Source: Frigoribacterium sp. JB110 (lineage in GTDB: Bacteria; Actinomycetota; Actinomycetes; Actinomycetales; Microbacteriaceae). Taken from it: a stretch of DNA of 64,000 nucleotides. Position numbers and translations under genes: made by a program. Of the stretch, positions 8,029 through 19,081 are shown piece after piece. The DNA lies in NCBI RefSeq assembly GCF_900163665.1, contig NZ_FUIA01000025.1:62001-126000 (forward strand), read 5' to 3'. Position 1 is the first letter of the stretch. Every line of letters begins with the position of its first letter. The notes under the pieces are model-generated. The model saw only the letters and a program-made list of their open reading frames with translations. It ran no database searches and was not told where the DNA came from.

Positions 8029-9255
8029 GTGACTGAGCTCTCCTCTCCGCGCGTGGCCGTGATCGTCGTCGCCGCAGGTTCCGGAACCCGGCTGGGGGCG
8101 GACGCTCCCAAGGCGTTCGTCGGTCTCGACGAGCACACCATGCTGCGCCACGCGCTCGACGGCGTCTTCGCGCTTCCCGAGCCGTGCCAGGTGATCGTGG
8201 TCGCTCCGGCTGAGCGCACGGGCGAGGCGCTCACGGAGGCAGAACAGGCTGCGGGCGGCGCCGTCGAACTCGTCTCGGTCGTCGCCGGCGGGGCGACACG
8301 GCACGCCTCCGTGCAGTCCGGTCTGAAGCGCGTGCTCCCCGCAGTCGAGATCGTGCTCGTGCACGACGCGGCGCGCGCGCTCACGCCTGCGGATGTCTTC
8401 ACCCGCGTGATCGAGAAGATCCGCGAGACCGGCTGGGGCGCGATGCCCGTGCTTCCCGTCATCGACACGATCAAGCGCGTCGACGGCGAGCGGGTCTCCG
8501 GCGCAGTCGATCGTTCGCAGCTCGGCGCCGCACAGACGCCGCAGGGCTTCCGGCGCGACATCCTCGAATCCTCGTACGCCGTCGTGAGTCAGGAGCACAC
8601 CGACGACGCCGCCGTCGTGATGGAGGCAGGGCATCCGGTCGCCGCAGTCGAAGGGCACGCGCACTCCTTCAAGATCACGACCCCGGCCGACCTGGAACGG
8701 GCCCGCACCCTCGTCGTCTCCGGTGACGCCGACGGCGTCGCTGGCGCCCCCGTGACCGACCGCACCGCGACATCCGGAACCGTCCTCGCACCGCGCGTCG
8801 GAATCGGCACCGATGTGCACGCGTACGGGGGAGACGGCGACTTGTGGCTGGCCGGGCTGGAGTGGCCGGGGGAGCGCGCGCTGTCCGGTCACTCCGACGG
8901 CGACGTCGTCGCCCACGCGATCGTCGACGCGCTGCTGTCGGCGGCGGGCCTGGGCGACATCGGTGCGCACTTCGGCGTCGATCGACCCGAGTTCGCCGGA
9001 GCGCACGGCGAAGCGTTCCTTGCAGAGACGCTGCGGATCATCCGGGCCGAGGGCTTCGAGATCGGGAACGTGGCGGTGCAGCTCCAGGCGTCCAAGCCGA
9101 AGTTCGCCCCGCGCCGCGCGGAGGCCGAGCGCGCACTGTCCGCCGCGCTCGACGGCGCCGCGGTCTCGGTGAGCGCCACCACCACAGACGGGCTCGGCTT
9201 CACCGCCGCTGACGGCGTGCAGGCGTTCGCCACCGCCCTCCTCATCCGCAGCTGA
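8029..9255 (+). CDS. ispDF: bifunctional MEP cytidylyltransferase / MECDP synthase (IspD-IspF fusion)
   Basis: The 408-residue protein fuses two steps of the non-mevalonate isoprenoid pathway. Residues 1 to about 235 are IspD (CTP + MEP to CDP-ME), with the nucleotide-binding A-A-G-S-G-T-R-L-G and the V-H-D-A-A-R segment. Residues from about 255 on are IspF (cyclisation to MECDP), with G-I-G-T-D-V-H and the zinc and substrate motif S-G-H-S-D-G-D-V. The intervening kinase step, IspE, is not encoded here. In many actinobacteria these are two adjacent genes, and the fusion is known in other lineages. It starts with GTG and lies between carD and cysS. Confidence 0.95.
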   Translation: MTELSSPRVAVIVVAAGSGTRLGADAPKAFVGLDEHTMLRHALDGVFALPEPCQVIVVAPAERTGEALTEAEQAAGGAVELVSVVAGGATRHASVQSGLKRVLPAVEIVLVHDAARALTPADVFTRVIEKIRETGWGAMPVLPVIDTIKRVDGERVSGAVDRSQLGAAQTPQGFRRDILESSYAVVSQEHTDDAAVVMEAGHPVAAVEGHAHSFKITTPADLERARTLVVSGDADGVAGAPVTDRTATSGTVLAPRVGIGTDVHAYGGDGDLWLAGLEWPGERALSGHSDGDVVAHAIVDALLSAAGLGDIGAHFGVDRPEFAGAHGEAFLAETLRIIRAEGFEIGNVAVQLQASKPKFAPRRAEAERALSAALDGAAVSVSATTTDGLGFTAADGVQAFATALLIRS

Positions 9256-9272
9256 GGGCGCGAACGCGATTC

Positions 9273-9306
9273 GATTGCGCCGATCGCGGTGTTTGCCGGC
9301 GCAATC
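9273..9306. repeat. hairpin after ispDF
   Basis: GATTGCGCCG (9273-9282) and CGGCGCAATC (9297-9306) form a 10-bp stem with a 14-base loop 18 bases after the ispDF stop. No T-tract follows, so termination is uncertain. Confidence 0.4.
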
Positions 9307-9395
9307 ATCGACGAAGCCACAAATGAACGGAGAAGCTGCGCCGTCGGGGTGAGGCATCGCCGCGTCGCGACACGAAACACAGCGGGGTCACGCCG

Positions 9396-9401
9396 TAGGC
9401 T
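9396..9401 (+). promoter_or_regulatory. candidate -10 hexamer of cysS
   Basis: TAGGCT lies exactly 6 bases before the GTG at 9408. It is identical in sequence and spacing to the gpmA and tdk promoters, so a leaderless transcript is predicted. Confidence 0.5.
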
Positions 9402-9407
9402 GGGAGG

Positions 9408-10793
9408 GTGACTCTCCGGCTCTACGACACCCGCGCGCAGGCGCTGCGCGACTTCGCGCCCCTCGACCCGGAGAACGTCACGATCTACGTCTGCGGGCCG
9501 ACCGTGCAGTCTGGCCCCCACATCGGGCACGTGCGCGCCGCACTGTCGTTCGATCTGCTGCGCCGCTGGCTCGCGCACCGCTATCCGCGGGTGACGTTCG
9601 TGCGCAACGTGACCGACATCGACGACAAGGTGCTCGCCAACGCGACGGCGGACGAGCCGTGGTGGGCGCTGGCGTACCGGATGGAGCGTGAGTTCACCGC
9701 CGCCTACGAGGCGATCGGCATCCTGCCGCCGACCTACGAGCCGCGCGCCACGGCATCCGTCGCCCAGATGCAGGAGCTGATCGCCGAGCTGATCGAACGG
9801 GGCCACGCCTATGCCGCGGCCGGAGACGTGTATTTCGATGTGCGCTCGTGGCCGGAATACGGTGCGCTGACTCGTCAGTCGCTCGACGCGATGGAGGACG
9901 CCGCCGACGCCGACCCGCGCGGCAAGCGCGACCCGCACGACTTCGCGCTCTGGAAGGGCGCGAAACCGGATGAGCCGTCCAGCGCGACATGGCAGTCGCC
10001 GTGGGGCGAGGGCCGGCCCGGCTGGCACATCGAGTGCTCCGCCATGTCGCGCCGCTACCTCGGCGAGGAGTTCGACATCCACGGCGGCGGGCTCGACCTG
10101 CGCTTCCCGCACCACGAGAACGAGCTCGCGCAGTCGGCGGCAGCAGGGCACGGCTTCGCCGAGTACTGGGTGCACAACGGTCTCGTCACGGTTGAAGGCC
10201 AGAAGATGGCGAAATCGCTCGGCAACTTCACGCTCGCATCCGACCTGCTCGACGAGCGGCCGGCCGACGTCGTGCGATACGCGCTCGCCGCGGCGCACTA
10301 CCGTTCGAACCTCGACATCTCCGATCAGGCGCTCGACGAGGCGGCGGCAGCGCTCGATCGCATCCGGGGCTTCCAGGACCGCGCGCTCCGTGCGCTCGGC
10401 CCCGCGACATCCGGGCCGCTGCCTGCCGAATTCGAGGCGGCTCTCGACGACGATCTCGGCATCCCGCAGGGCCTCGCCTCGCTGCACGAGCAGGTGAGGG
10501 CAGGGAACACGGCCCTCGACGCCGGCGACGATCGTGCCGCGCGAGGCGCTCTCTCAGCTGTCACCGGGATGATGGACGTTCTGGGATTTCCCGGCCCGGA
10601 TGCCGTGGTCGCGACATCCGGAGCCGCAGATCAGGCGCTCGGCACACTTGTCGAGCACCTTCTCGCGCAGCGCGCGCAGGCGCGCGCCGACAAGGACTGG
10701 GGCACCGCCGACCGCATCCGCGACACGTTCGCGGCAGCGGGGATCGCCCTCGAAGACACCGCAGACGGAACACATTGGAGTATCGATGGCTAA
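9408..10793 (+). CDS. cysS: cysteinyl-tRNA synthetase
   Basis: The 461-residue class I synthetase charges tRNA-Cys. The HIGH-type motif appears as P-H-I-G-H-V-R (about residues 36-42) and the KMSKS loop as K-M-A-K-S-L-G. Zinc-binding positions are visible in the Y-V-C-G-P-T, E-C-S-A-M and H-H-E-N-E segments. The C-terminal DALR-like anticodon region is present, so length is normal. I take it as CysS rather than the mycothiol enzyme MshC because of its full length and its place between ispDF and rlmB. Its last 8 bases overlap the rlmB start. Confidence 0.95.
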   Translation: MTLRLYDTRAQALRDFAPLDPENVTIYVCGPTVQSGPHIGHVRAALSFDLLRRWLAHRYPRVTFVRNVTDIDDKVLANATADEPWWALAYRMEREFTAAYEAIGILPPTYEPRATASVAQMQELIAELIERGHAYAAAGDVYFDVRSWPEYGALTRQSLDAMEDAADADPRGKRDPHDFALWKGAKPDEPSSATWQSPWGEGRPGWHIECSAMSRRYLGEEFDIHGGGLDLRFPHHENELAQSAAAGHGFAEYWVHNGLVTVEGQKMAKSLGNFTLASDLLDERPADVVRYALAAAHYRSNLDISDQALDEAAAALDRIRGFQDRALRALGPATSGPLPAEFEAALDDDLGIPQGLASLHEQVRAGNTALDAGDDRAARGALSAVTGMMDVLGFPGPDAVVATSGAADQALGTLVEHLLAQRAQARADKDWGTADRIRDTFAAAGIALEDTADGTHWSIDG

Positions 10794-11796
10794 GCCAGGG
10801 CGCCCCGGCGCGAGCAGTGGCAAGAAGGGGCCGACGAAGGGCTCGGGCGGCAAGCACCGCCGTTCCCTCGAGGGTCGCGGGCCGACGCCGAAGGCCGAGG
10901 ACCGGCCGTACCACGTCGCGCACAAGCGCAAGCAGACCGCGGAGCGCGGGGCGAGCAAGCCGGGCGCTGGCAAGCCGGGCGCCGGCAAGCCGAATGGCGG
11001 CAAGCCGGCATCCGCGCGCGGACGCTCGCGCGACGGCTCGGACATCGAGCACGTCACCGGTCGCAACTCGGTGCTCGAGGCGCTGCGGGCGAAGATCCCC
11101 GCGACGGCGATGTACATCGCCCAGCGCATCGAGATGGACGACCGCGTCAAGGAGATGCTGGCGATCGCGCACAAGCGCGAGCTGTCGGTGCTCGAGGTGA
11201 CGCGTCCGGAGCTCGATCGGATGGCCGGATACGACGGCGTGCACCAGGGTGTGGCGCTGAAGGTCCCGCCGTACGAGTACGCCCACCCGCAGGAGCTGCT
11301 CGAGGAGACGTTCGACCAGGGCGAGACACCGCTGCTGCTCGCCCTCGACGGAGTGACCGACCCGCGCAACCTGGGTGCGATCATCCGGTCGACTGCGGCA
11401 TTCGGCGGGCACGGAGTGATCGTGCCGCAGCGGCGCTCCGCCGGTGTGAACTCGGCGGCGTGGAAGACGAGCGCCGGCGCACTGGCCCGCGTACCCGTGG
11501 CGCTGGCCGGCAACCTCACCTCGATGCTGAAGGACTTCAAGAAGCAGGGCGTGTTCGTGCTCGGCCTCGATGGCGACGGCGACGTGTCGCTGCCGTCGCT
11601 CGAGCTCGCCGACCGGCCGATCGTGATCGTCATCGGCAGCGAGGGCAAGGGACTGAGCCGGCTGGTCGCCGAGAACTGCGACCAGATCGTGTCGATCCCG
11701 ATCTCGGCGGCAACCGAGTCCCTCAACGCCGGCATCGCGGCATCCGTGGCCCTCTACCAGGTGGCAACGCTGCGCGCCGCTGCCGAAGCGGAGTAA
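10786..11796 (+). CDS. rlmB: 23S rRNA (guanosine-2'-O)-methyltransferase RlmB
   Basis: The 336-residue SPOUT methyltransferase should modify the loop guanosine equivalent to G2251 of E. coli 23S rRNA. After a Lys/Gly/Pro-rich disordered extension (about residues 1-80, with the unit K-P-G-A-G repeated) comes the substrate-binding domain (about 85-160). The SPOUT core follows with the three motifs [16 protein letters not shown] and [10 protein letters not shown]. The ATG at 10786 overlaps the cysS stop, consistent with translational coupling. The basic extension is common in actinobacterial homologues. Confidence 0.93.
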   Translation: MAKPGRPGASSGKKGPTKGSGGKHRRSLEGRGPTPKAEDRPYHVAHKRKQTAERGASKPGAGKPGAGKPNGGKPASARGRSRDGSDIEHVTGRNSVLEALRAKIPATAMYIAQRIEMDDRVKEMLAIAHKRELSVLEVTRPELDRMAGYDGVHQGVALKVPPYEYAHPQELLEETFDQGETPLLLALDGVTDPRNLGAIIRSTAAFGGHGVIVPQRRSAGVNSAAWKTSAGALARVPVALAGNLTSMLKDFKKQGVFVLGLDGDGDVSLPSLELADRPIVIVIGSEGKGLSRLVAENCDQIVSIPISAATESLNAGIAASVALYQVATLRAAAEAE

Positions 11797-11806
11797 CTCC
11801 GCGGGG

Positions 11807-13102
11807 CTATACGAGATCGCGCCAGTTGCGGGGCGGGGCGATGTCGATCCCTGATGTCAGGGTCTCGGTGGGCGGGCCCATGATCGTGGCCTCGTCGCGG
11901 CGATGGCGCAGCACCGTGTCGATGTAGCTCGACAGCGTCTCGGCCAGTGACACCGACGCATCGTGCATCTGCGACAGATGCCAGCGGTGCTCCAGCACCT
12001 CGTGGAACACCTCGGCGGGCTCGAGCTTTGCGCGCAGCTCGAACGGAATGGCGCGCACAACGGGCTCGAACACCGTCGTCAGCCACTCGTGCGCGACGAC
12101 GCTGTCGTCCTCCTCGCCGGTGTGACCCGTTTTCGCTCGGTACTCGTCGAGGTCGTTCAGCAGTCGCCGCGCCTGGTTCTCCTCGACGTCGAGCCCCGTC
12201 AGCCGCAGCAGGCGCCGCTGGTGGTGCCCCGCATCGACGACCTTCGGCCTGATCGACACGCGGGTGCCGTCTGGGGTCGTCTTCATCGACATCTCGCCGA
12301 TGTCGAAGCCGAGGCCGTTGAGTCGGCGCACGCGCTCGGTGATGCGCCACGACTCGCTCAGTTCGAACTCCTCCTGCTTCGTCAGCTCCGACCACAGCGA
12401 GTGGTACGCGTTGACCAGGCCGTTTGCGATGCCGACGGCGTCGACATCCGGATCGATGCGTCCGCTGGCCGCGAGGTCGAAGATCTCGCCCGCGATATTC
12501 GTATGCGCCAGATCGACGTCGTACTCTCGCTGCCCGTCGGTGAGGCCGCCGTCGCCGTCGACGTTCACCTCGTGCAGTCCGCCCGTCTCGGCGTCGACGA
12601 GGTAGGCGGCGAATGCACCCGCATCGCGCCGGAACAGCGTGTTCGACAGCGACACGTCACCCCACGAGAAGCCGACGTTGTGCAGTCGCACGAGCAGCAG
12701 CGCGAGCGCGTCGAGTGCGCGGTTCAGGGTGTCGGGGCGCAGCGTCTGGGTGAACAGTGCGCGGTACGGCATCGAGTACGGCAGGTGAGCGGTGACGAGG
12801 GCGGAGGGGAGCGGGGTGCCGCTCGCGCTCTCCCGTCCGGCGACCACGGCGACGCGATCAACCGAGGGCATGTCGAGCCGGCGGAGTGAGCCGAGCAGCT
12901 CGTACTCGCGCGTGGCCATCTCCTCGTTGGTCTCCTTGACGGCGACGACCCGCCCCGACAGCTCGCTGAACCGCACGACGTGCCGCGAGATGCCCTTCGG
13001 CAGCTTGACGATGTGCTTGCTCGGCCACTGCTCGAGCGGCAGCTGCCACGGCAGGCTGAGCAGCTGGGGGTCCGGCCCGCTGGCCGTGATGCGAAGGGGC
13101 AT
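11807..13102 (-). CDS. DUF4032 protein with kinase-like fold
   Basis: The 431-residue protein matches the actinobacterial DUF4032 family, whose N-terminal half resembles a lipopolysaccharide-kinase/APH-like fold. Kinase-like traits are visible: V-V-A-V-K-E with a candidate ATP-binding lysine, a downstream E-Y-E-L-L segment, and a catalytic-loop-like G-D-V-S-L-S-N-T-L-F followed by Y-L-V-D-A-E-T. Substrate and role are unknown. I chose the ATG at 13100-13102 because the upstream 52 codons are Arg/Ser-rich and look non-coding. It is convergent with rlmB (10-base gap) and lies downstream of the ABC ATPase gene, separated from it by a terminator. Confidence 0.8.
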   Translation of the reverse strand: MPLRITASGPDPQLLSLPWQLPLEQWPSKHIVKLPKGISRHVVRFSELSGRVVAVKETNEEMATREYELLGSLRRLDMPSVDRVAVVAGRESASGTPLPSALVTAHLPYSMPYRALFTQTLRPDTLNRALDALALLLVRLHNVGFSWGDVSLSNTLFRRDAGAFAAYLVDAETGGLHEVNVDGDGGLTDGQREYDVDLAHTNIAGEIFDLAASGRIDPDVDAVGIANGLVNAYHSLWSELTKQEEFELSESWRITERVRRLNGLGFDIGEMSMKTTPDGTRVSIRPKVVDAGHHQRRLLRLTGLDVEENQARRLLNDLDEYRAKTGHTGEEDDSVVAHEWLTTVFEPVVRAIPFELRAKLEPAEVFHEVLEHRWHLSQMHDASVSLAETLSSYIDTVLRHRRDEATIMGPPTETLTSGIDIAPPRNWRDLV

Positions 13103-13210
13103 GAGGGGCTCCCGGATGAGGTTGTGGCGGTGCGAGGGGCGATGCCGGATGTTGTCGGTGCCCGGGCGTTCACGGTCGCCGGACGGGCTGCTCCGGACGG
13201 GCCGGAGACG

Positions 13211-13252
13211 ACAGCGGCGCGAGTCGACCAAGAGGTCGACTCGCGCCGCTGT
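13211..13252 (-). terminator. terminator after the sugar ABC ATPase gene
   Basis: A perfect 18-bp stem (13211-13228 with 13235-13252) with a 6-base CAAGAG loop lies just after the stop of the minus-strand ATPase gene at 13269. It is GC-rich and has no strong T-run. Confidence 0.7.
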
Positions 13253-13268
13253 GCGCATGTGCGAAGCG

Positions 13269-14369
<1,101 letters not shown>

Positions 14370-14603
14370 GATCTTCTCCTTCACCGGCAGGTACGTGCCG
14401 GACGATCCGTTGTGAATGGAACGGCGGGTACGACCCACCGCGACCCACCATTGGGCCACGACAAGTATGTCATGCCGCAGGTATCCGTGCGCGCCGCACC
14501 ACGTGCTCAGTGAAGCTGACGTGCGACGCCCCTGCGCGTTCACAGCGCGGTATGGGTATTCTCGGTGGGTTGAGTAGGGCCGCACGGGCGGCGAGGGAGG
14601 ACA

Positions 14604-15689
14604 ATGTCGAGCCACAACGGCGAGCCCCGCGACGAGCAGTCGGGTGCGAACGAGTTCGAGACGGCGGACGAGCAGGCCGCGGCCGCTGGTGCGTCGGTCG
14701 AACCCGCTGACGAGCAGATCACGGATGAGGTGGCCGAGTTCGACGAGGGCGACGCAGCCGGCGATCTGGCCGAGCCGGGCGCCGCAGCAGGGCGTCGCCA
14801 CCTCGTGCGGCAGAAGGCGAAGAAGGTCACCACGAAGCAGCGCATGCGCCGAGTGCTGGTGCGCTCCGGGATCGCTGTCGTGATCATCGCCGCGCTCGTG
14901 GCGGCAGGGTTCTGGATCAAGCAGAACGTCGTGCCAGAGGTCACCGAGCCGGTTCCCGAGCCGGGGAACATCGCGGACGGCGCCTTCCTGTTCGACGGGC
15001 AGGACCTCTCGAGCATGCTCGAGGACTCGTCGGACGAGGAGGACACCGAAGAGGAGGGGTCCGACACGCAGGATCCGGACGACGGCGGCTCCGCCGAGAC
15101 GGAAGATGAAGAACCGGAGCGGGTCACGGTCGACGTGTACGTCGACTACCTCTCACCGGAATCCGCTCTGTTCCACCAGGCGAACGCGGCTCAGCTGGCG
15201 AGCTGGGTCTCCGAAGATGCGATCTCGCTGACCTATCACCCCGTCGCCCTGCTGACGGCGAAGTCGAACGGCACCCGCTACTCCCAGCGCGCGATGGGGG
15301 CTGCCGCCTGTGTCGCCAGCGGCGATCCGGAACGCTTCGTGCCGTTCAACGACGCGCTCCTCACCGATCAGCCGGCTGTGGACACTCCGGGTCACACGAG
15401 CGAGGAGCTCGTCGACATCGCCGAATCGGTCGGGGTGGAGAACTCCGACGTGTTCTCGTGCATCGAGTCCGACAAGTACGCGACGTGGGCGCGCGACATG
15501 ACGACCGAACTCAGCGACGGCGGCCTGCCTGGGCAGGGCGGCCAGCAGCTCACGGGCGCGCCGATGGTGCTCGTCAGCGGCATGCCGTACACGGGGGCGC
15601 TCGATGATCCGGGTGAGCTGTCGCAGTTCGTGCTCACCGTCGAGAGCGACGAGTACTTCCAGAGCCCGACTCCGGAGCCATCGGAGTAG
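14604..15689 (+). CDS. membrane-anchored DsbA-like protein lacking active-site cysteines
   Basis: The 361-residue protein has an acidic N-terminal region (1-60), a basic stretch (about 64-87), one membrane helix (about 88-104), a long Asp/Glu/Ser-rich linker (about 112-172) and a C-terminal thioredoxin/DsbA-like domain (about 173-355). In the DsbA family the active site reads C-P-x-C. Here the equivalent position is S-P-E-S (residues 184-187, within V-D-Y-L-S-P-E-S-A-L-F), so both catalytic cysteines are replaced by serine. It therefore cannot act as a dithiol oxidase and may be a structural or binding member of the family. GGGAGG precedes the ATG. The next feature is tRNA-Thr. Confidence 0.85.
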   Translation: MSSHNGEPRDEQSGANEFETADEQAAAAGASVEPADEQITDEVAEFDEGDAAGDLAEPGAAAGRRHLVRQKAKKVTTKQRMRRVLVRSGIAVVIIAALVAAGFWIKQNVVPEVTEPVPEPGNIADGAFLFDGQDLSSMLEDSSDEEDTEEEGSDTQDPDDGGSAETEDEEPERVTVDVYVDYLSPESALFHQANAAQLASWVSEDAISLTYHPVALLTAKSNGTRYSQRAMGAAACVASGDPERFVPFNDALLTDQPAVDTPGHTSEELVDIAESVGVENSDVFSCIESDKYATWARDMTTELSDGGLPGQGGQQLTGAPMVLVSGMPYTGALDDPGELSQFVLTVESDEYFQSPTPEPSE

Positions 15690-15733
15690 GGAGTGTCATT
15701 TCGCGGTCCGTCCTCGTCATAGGATGGAAGCGC

Positions 15734-15806
15734 GCCGGCTTAGCTCAGTTGGTAGAGCACCGCTCTTGTAAAGCGGGGGTCGTGGGTTCGAGCCCCTCAG
15801 CCGGCA
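15734..15806 (+). tRNA. tRNA-Thr (anticodon TGT)
   Basis: The 73-base gene folds as a standard cloverleaf. The 7-bp acceptor stem pairs 15734-15740 with 15799-15805. The anticodon stem CCGCT/AGCGG encloses the loop CTTGTAA with anticodon TGT at 15767-15769, and the T-arm contains GGTTCGAGCC. The discriminator base is A at 15806 and CCA is not encoded. It reads ACA codons. Confidence 0.96.
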
Positions 15807-16158
15807 CAGACGATTGAGCTGAGAGCCGTGAGCGCTCGCGCTCACGGCCGAAGCGATTGAGTCTGTTGAGCGTCTCGCCGCAGGCGAGGTGAGAGCACTG
15901 GATCTCCTCGGCTGAAGGCCGAGGAGATCCAGTCGTTTTCTCTGGAGTCCTCGGGCTCGGCATGCGATCTTGCGCACTTCGTGCGCAAGATCGTGCCGTG
16001 CCCTGCGGGCGGCGGGGCACGTGGCGCCCCTGCGGGCGGGCCGAGTCAGGGTAGCGCCCTGTGGGTGGCCCCGGTCGAGGCTTGTGGTGCGAGGCGATGG
16101 GTGAGTGATCGGGGACCGCCTTGCCTCGCCGGCGTCGCTGCGCTGTCTGCGCCGACGC
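15807..16158. other. 352-base gap holding a series of hairpins
   Basis: No gene is visible. Three strong hairpins follow the tRNA: 15825-15848 (10-bp stem, 4-base loop), 15898-15932 (the likely terminator, listed separately) and 15965-15993 (13-bp stem, TTC loop). A weaker GC-rich stem lies near 16000-16020 (GTGCCC with GGGCAC). The rest, up to the msrB stop, shows nothing I can name. Confidence 0.5.
15898..15940 (+). terminator. Rho-independent terminator after tRNA-Thr
   Basis: A perfect 15-bp stem (15898-15912 with 15918-15932) has a TGAAG loop and is followed by TCGTTTTCT, a T-rich tail on the + strand. Confidence 0.8.
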
Positions 16159-16560
16159 TCAGTCCTCCGGCGTGAAGCTCAGCGAGAGCGAGTTCATGCA
16201 GTAGCGGTCGCCGGTCGGCGTGCCGAACCCGTCGGGGAACACGTGGCCGAGGTGGCCGCCGCAGCGGGCGCAGCGCACCTCGGTGCGCACCATGCCGTGC
16301 GCGCGGTCTTCGAGCAGTTCGACGGCGTCGGGGCGCACCGACTCGTAGAAACTCGGCCATCCGCAGTGCGCGTCGAACTTGGTGCCGCTGAGGAACAGCT
16401 CGTTGCCGCATCCGGCGCAGGTGTACAGCCCGGTCCGCTCCTCGTCCAGCAGTTCGCCGGTGAACGGCCGCTCCGTCGCCGCCTCGCGCAGCACCGCGTA
16501 CTGCTCGTCGTCGAGCTCGGCGCGCCATTCGTCGTCGGTCTTCGCCACCTCGTAATCCAT
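16159..16560 (-). CDS. msrB: peptide-methionine (R)-S-oxide reductase
   Basis: The 133-residue cytosolic repair enzyme reduces methionine-R-sulfoxide in proteins. The two zinc-binding C-x-x-C pairs (Cys48/Cys51 and Cys97/Cys100) are intact. The catalytic cysteine is Cys121 in D-R-Y-C-M-N-S, and the conserved G-W-P-S-F segment holds a candidate resolving cysteine, Cys66. It is a stand-alone MsrB with no MsrA domain. The start at 16560 has TAAAGT exactly 6 bases upstream, so a leaderless transcript is likely. It is divergent from the DUF3263 gene with 69 bases between them. Confidence 0.95.
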   Translation of the reverse strand: MDYEVAKTDDEWRAELDDEQYAVLREAATERPFTGELLDEERTGLYTCAGCGNELFLSGTKFDAHCGWPSFYESVRPDAVELLEDRAHGMVRTEVRCARCGGHLGHVFPDGFGTPTGDRYCMNSLSLSFTPED

Positions 16561-16566
16561 GCATCC

Positions 16567-16572
16567 ACTTTA
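16567..16572 (-). promoter_or_regulatory. candidate -10 hexamer of msrB
   Basis: Read on the minus strand, TAAAGT lies exactly 6 bases before the ATG of msrB, the same leaderless spacing as at several other genes here. Confidence 0.45.
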
Positions 16573-16616
16573 CGTCCGTCCGGGTGTGGCGGCGCCGTTC
16601 TCGTGGCCCGCGCGCG

Positions 16617-16622
16617 TACCGT
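16617..16622 (+). promoter_or_regulatory. candidate -10 hexamer of the DUF3263 gene
   Basis: TACCGT lies 7 bases before the ATG at 16630, which would leave a leader of at most one or two bases. This favours the short 83-aa gene over the longer upstream-open frame. Confidence 0.35.
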
Positions 16623-16629
16623 GGAACTC

Positions 16630-16881
16630 ATGGCGTTGCACGATCAGGACCGCGCGATCCTCGCGTTCGAGGCGCAGTGGTATCGGCACGCCGGCGCGAA
16701 GGAAGAAGCCGTCCGCGCGGAGCTCGGTCTGACACCGGCGCGGTACTACCAGTTGCTGGGTCGGCTGATCGATACGGCCGATGCGCTCGAGCATGATCCG
16801 CTGCTCGTGAAGCGGCTGCGCAGGGTGCGGGACGAGCGCGTGGCGAGACGGGCGGCTCCGCTCGCGAGGCAGACGTCCTGA
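16630..16881 (+). CDS. DUF3263 family protein
   Basis: The 83-residue protein matches the actinobacterial DUF3263 family across its whole length: the D-R-A-I-L-x-F-E start, W-Y-R-H-A-G-A-K-E-E-A, the helix with R-Y-Y-Q-L-L, and the end D-P-L-L-V-K-R-L-R-R-V-R-D. It looks like a small helix-turn-helix-type protein, but its role is unknown. In M. tuberculosis the same family (Rv0430) precedes a LytR_C protein and lies near groEL2, the same order as here. The start at 16630 is chosen from family length and the -10-like hexamer. Confidence 0.88.
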   Translation: MALHDQDRAILAFEAQWYRHAGAKEEAVRAELGLTPARYYQLLGRLIDTADALEHDPLLVKRLRRVRDERVARRAAPLARQTS

Positions 16882-16960
16882 TCGAGTCTCTGGGGGCACC
16901 TGATCACTTCGCGCCGCAGTGCTCATCCGTTCGGCAGTGCGTCCTAGTACCATTCATGGG

Positions 16961-17224
16961 GTGCCGACCCAGACTTCTTCACGAGACCGCTTCGACGACG
17001 TGCCCCGAAATCGAGGGCGAGTCGGCGCGCACCGGGCGGAGAAGCCTGGTGGGCGCGGCATCGTCGTCGTGATGTGGGTTCTGATCGCAATCGTCGTGTT
17101 CCTCGCGGCGGGCATCGTCGGCTTCCTCGCCCTGTTCCAGAACAGCTCGCTGCTCGGCGCCGCGGACACGACCGCGGCGATCGCCGCGGTCGGTGGCGTG
17201 CTGCCGCCGGGCGTCGTTCTCTGA
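16961..17224 (+). CDS. short LytR_C-type membrane protein lacking its C-terminal domain
   Basis: The 87-residue product has a basic cytoplasmic N-terminus with the family-typical D-R-F-D-D-V-P-x-x-R-G-R-V-G-A-H-R pattern, then one membrane helix (about residues 34-58) and about 25 more residues. At this position relatives carry a longer LytR_C protein, with VirR (Rv0431) as the M. tuberculosis counterpart. Here the extracellular LytR_C domain is absent, and only about 108 bases remain before the CIRCE element, too few to hold it in another frame. The GTG at 16961 is preceded by TAGTAC (16945-16950). It may be a functional short form or a decayed gene. Confidence 0.6.
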   Translation: MPTQTSSRDRFDDVPRNRGRVGAHRAEKPGGRGIVVVMWVLIAIVVFLAAGIVGFLALFQNSSLLGAADTTAAIAAVGGVLPPGVVL

Positions 17225-17297
17225 CGCACGCAGGCGGGGTATCGGATGGCGACATCCGGTGCCCTTCTCGTCTGTTGCGTCGAACCTGTCGCTACGG

Positions 17298-17324
17298 CTT
17301 GCACTCGATGGTGCCGAGTGCCAG
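17298..17324 (+). promoter_or_regulatory. upstream CIRCE-like operator of groL
   Basis: CTTGCACTC (17298-17306) and GAGTGCCAG (17316-17324) share the six core bases of CIRCE (GCACTC, then GAGTGC) with the exact 9-base spacing. The outer three bases on each side diverge. It lies 35 bases upstream of the perfect CIRCE. It overlaps a possible -35 (TTGCAC, 17299-17304), which stands 17 bases from CAGAAT (17322-17327). Confidence 0.55.
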
Positions 17325-17332
17325 AATGCGTA

Positions 17333-17359
17333 TTAGCACTCCTCGGTTCGGAGTGCTAA
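17333..17359 (+). promoter_or_regulatory. CIRCE operator (HrcA binding site) of groL
   Basis: The element is TTAGCACTC (17333-17341), 9 spacer bases, then GAGTGCTAA (17351-17359), a perfect match to the CIRCE consensus. It lies 37 bases before the groL ATG. HrcA bound here represses the chaperonin gene until heat or other protein stress. No hrcA gene is in the window. Confidence 0.95.
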
Positions 17360-19018
<1,659 letters not shown>

Positions 19019-19036
19019 TCCAGAAGCCTCAGGCTC

Positions 19037-19074
19037 AAGGGGCGGTTCCTTCCTTCGGGAAGGGACCGCCCCTT
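19037..19074. terminator. terminator between groL and the WXG100 gene
   Basis: The stem AAGGGGCGGT-T-CCTTCC (19037-19053) pairs with GGAAGG-G-ACCGCCCCTT (19058-19074) around a TTCG tetraloop, with one T-G pair. It lies between convergent genes and can act for both. Confidence 0.82.
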
Positions 19075-19081
19075 CGCGTTG

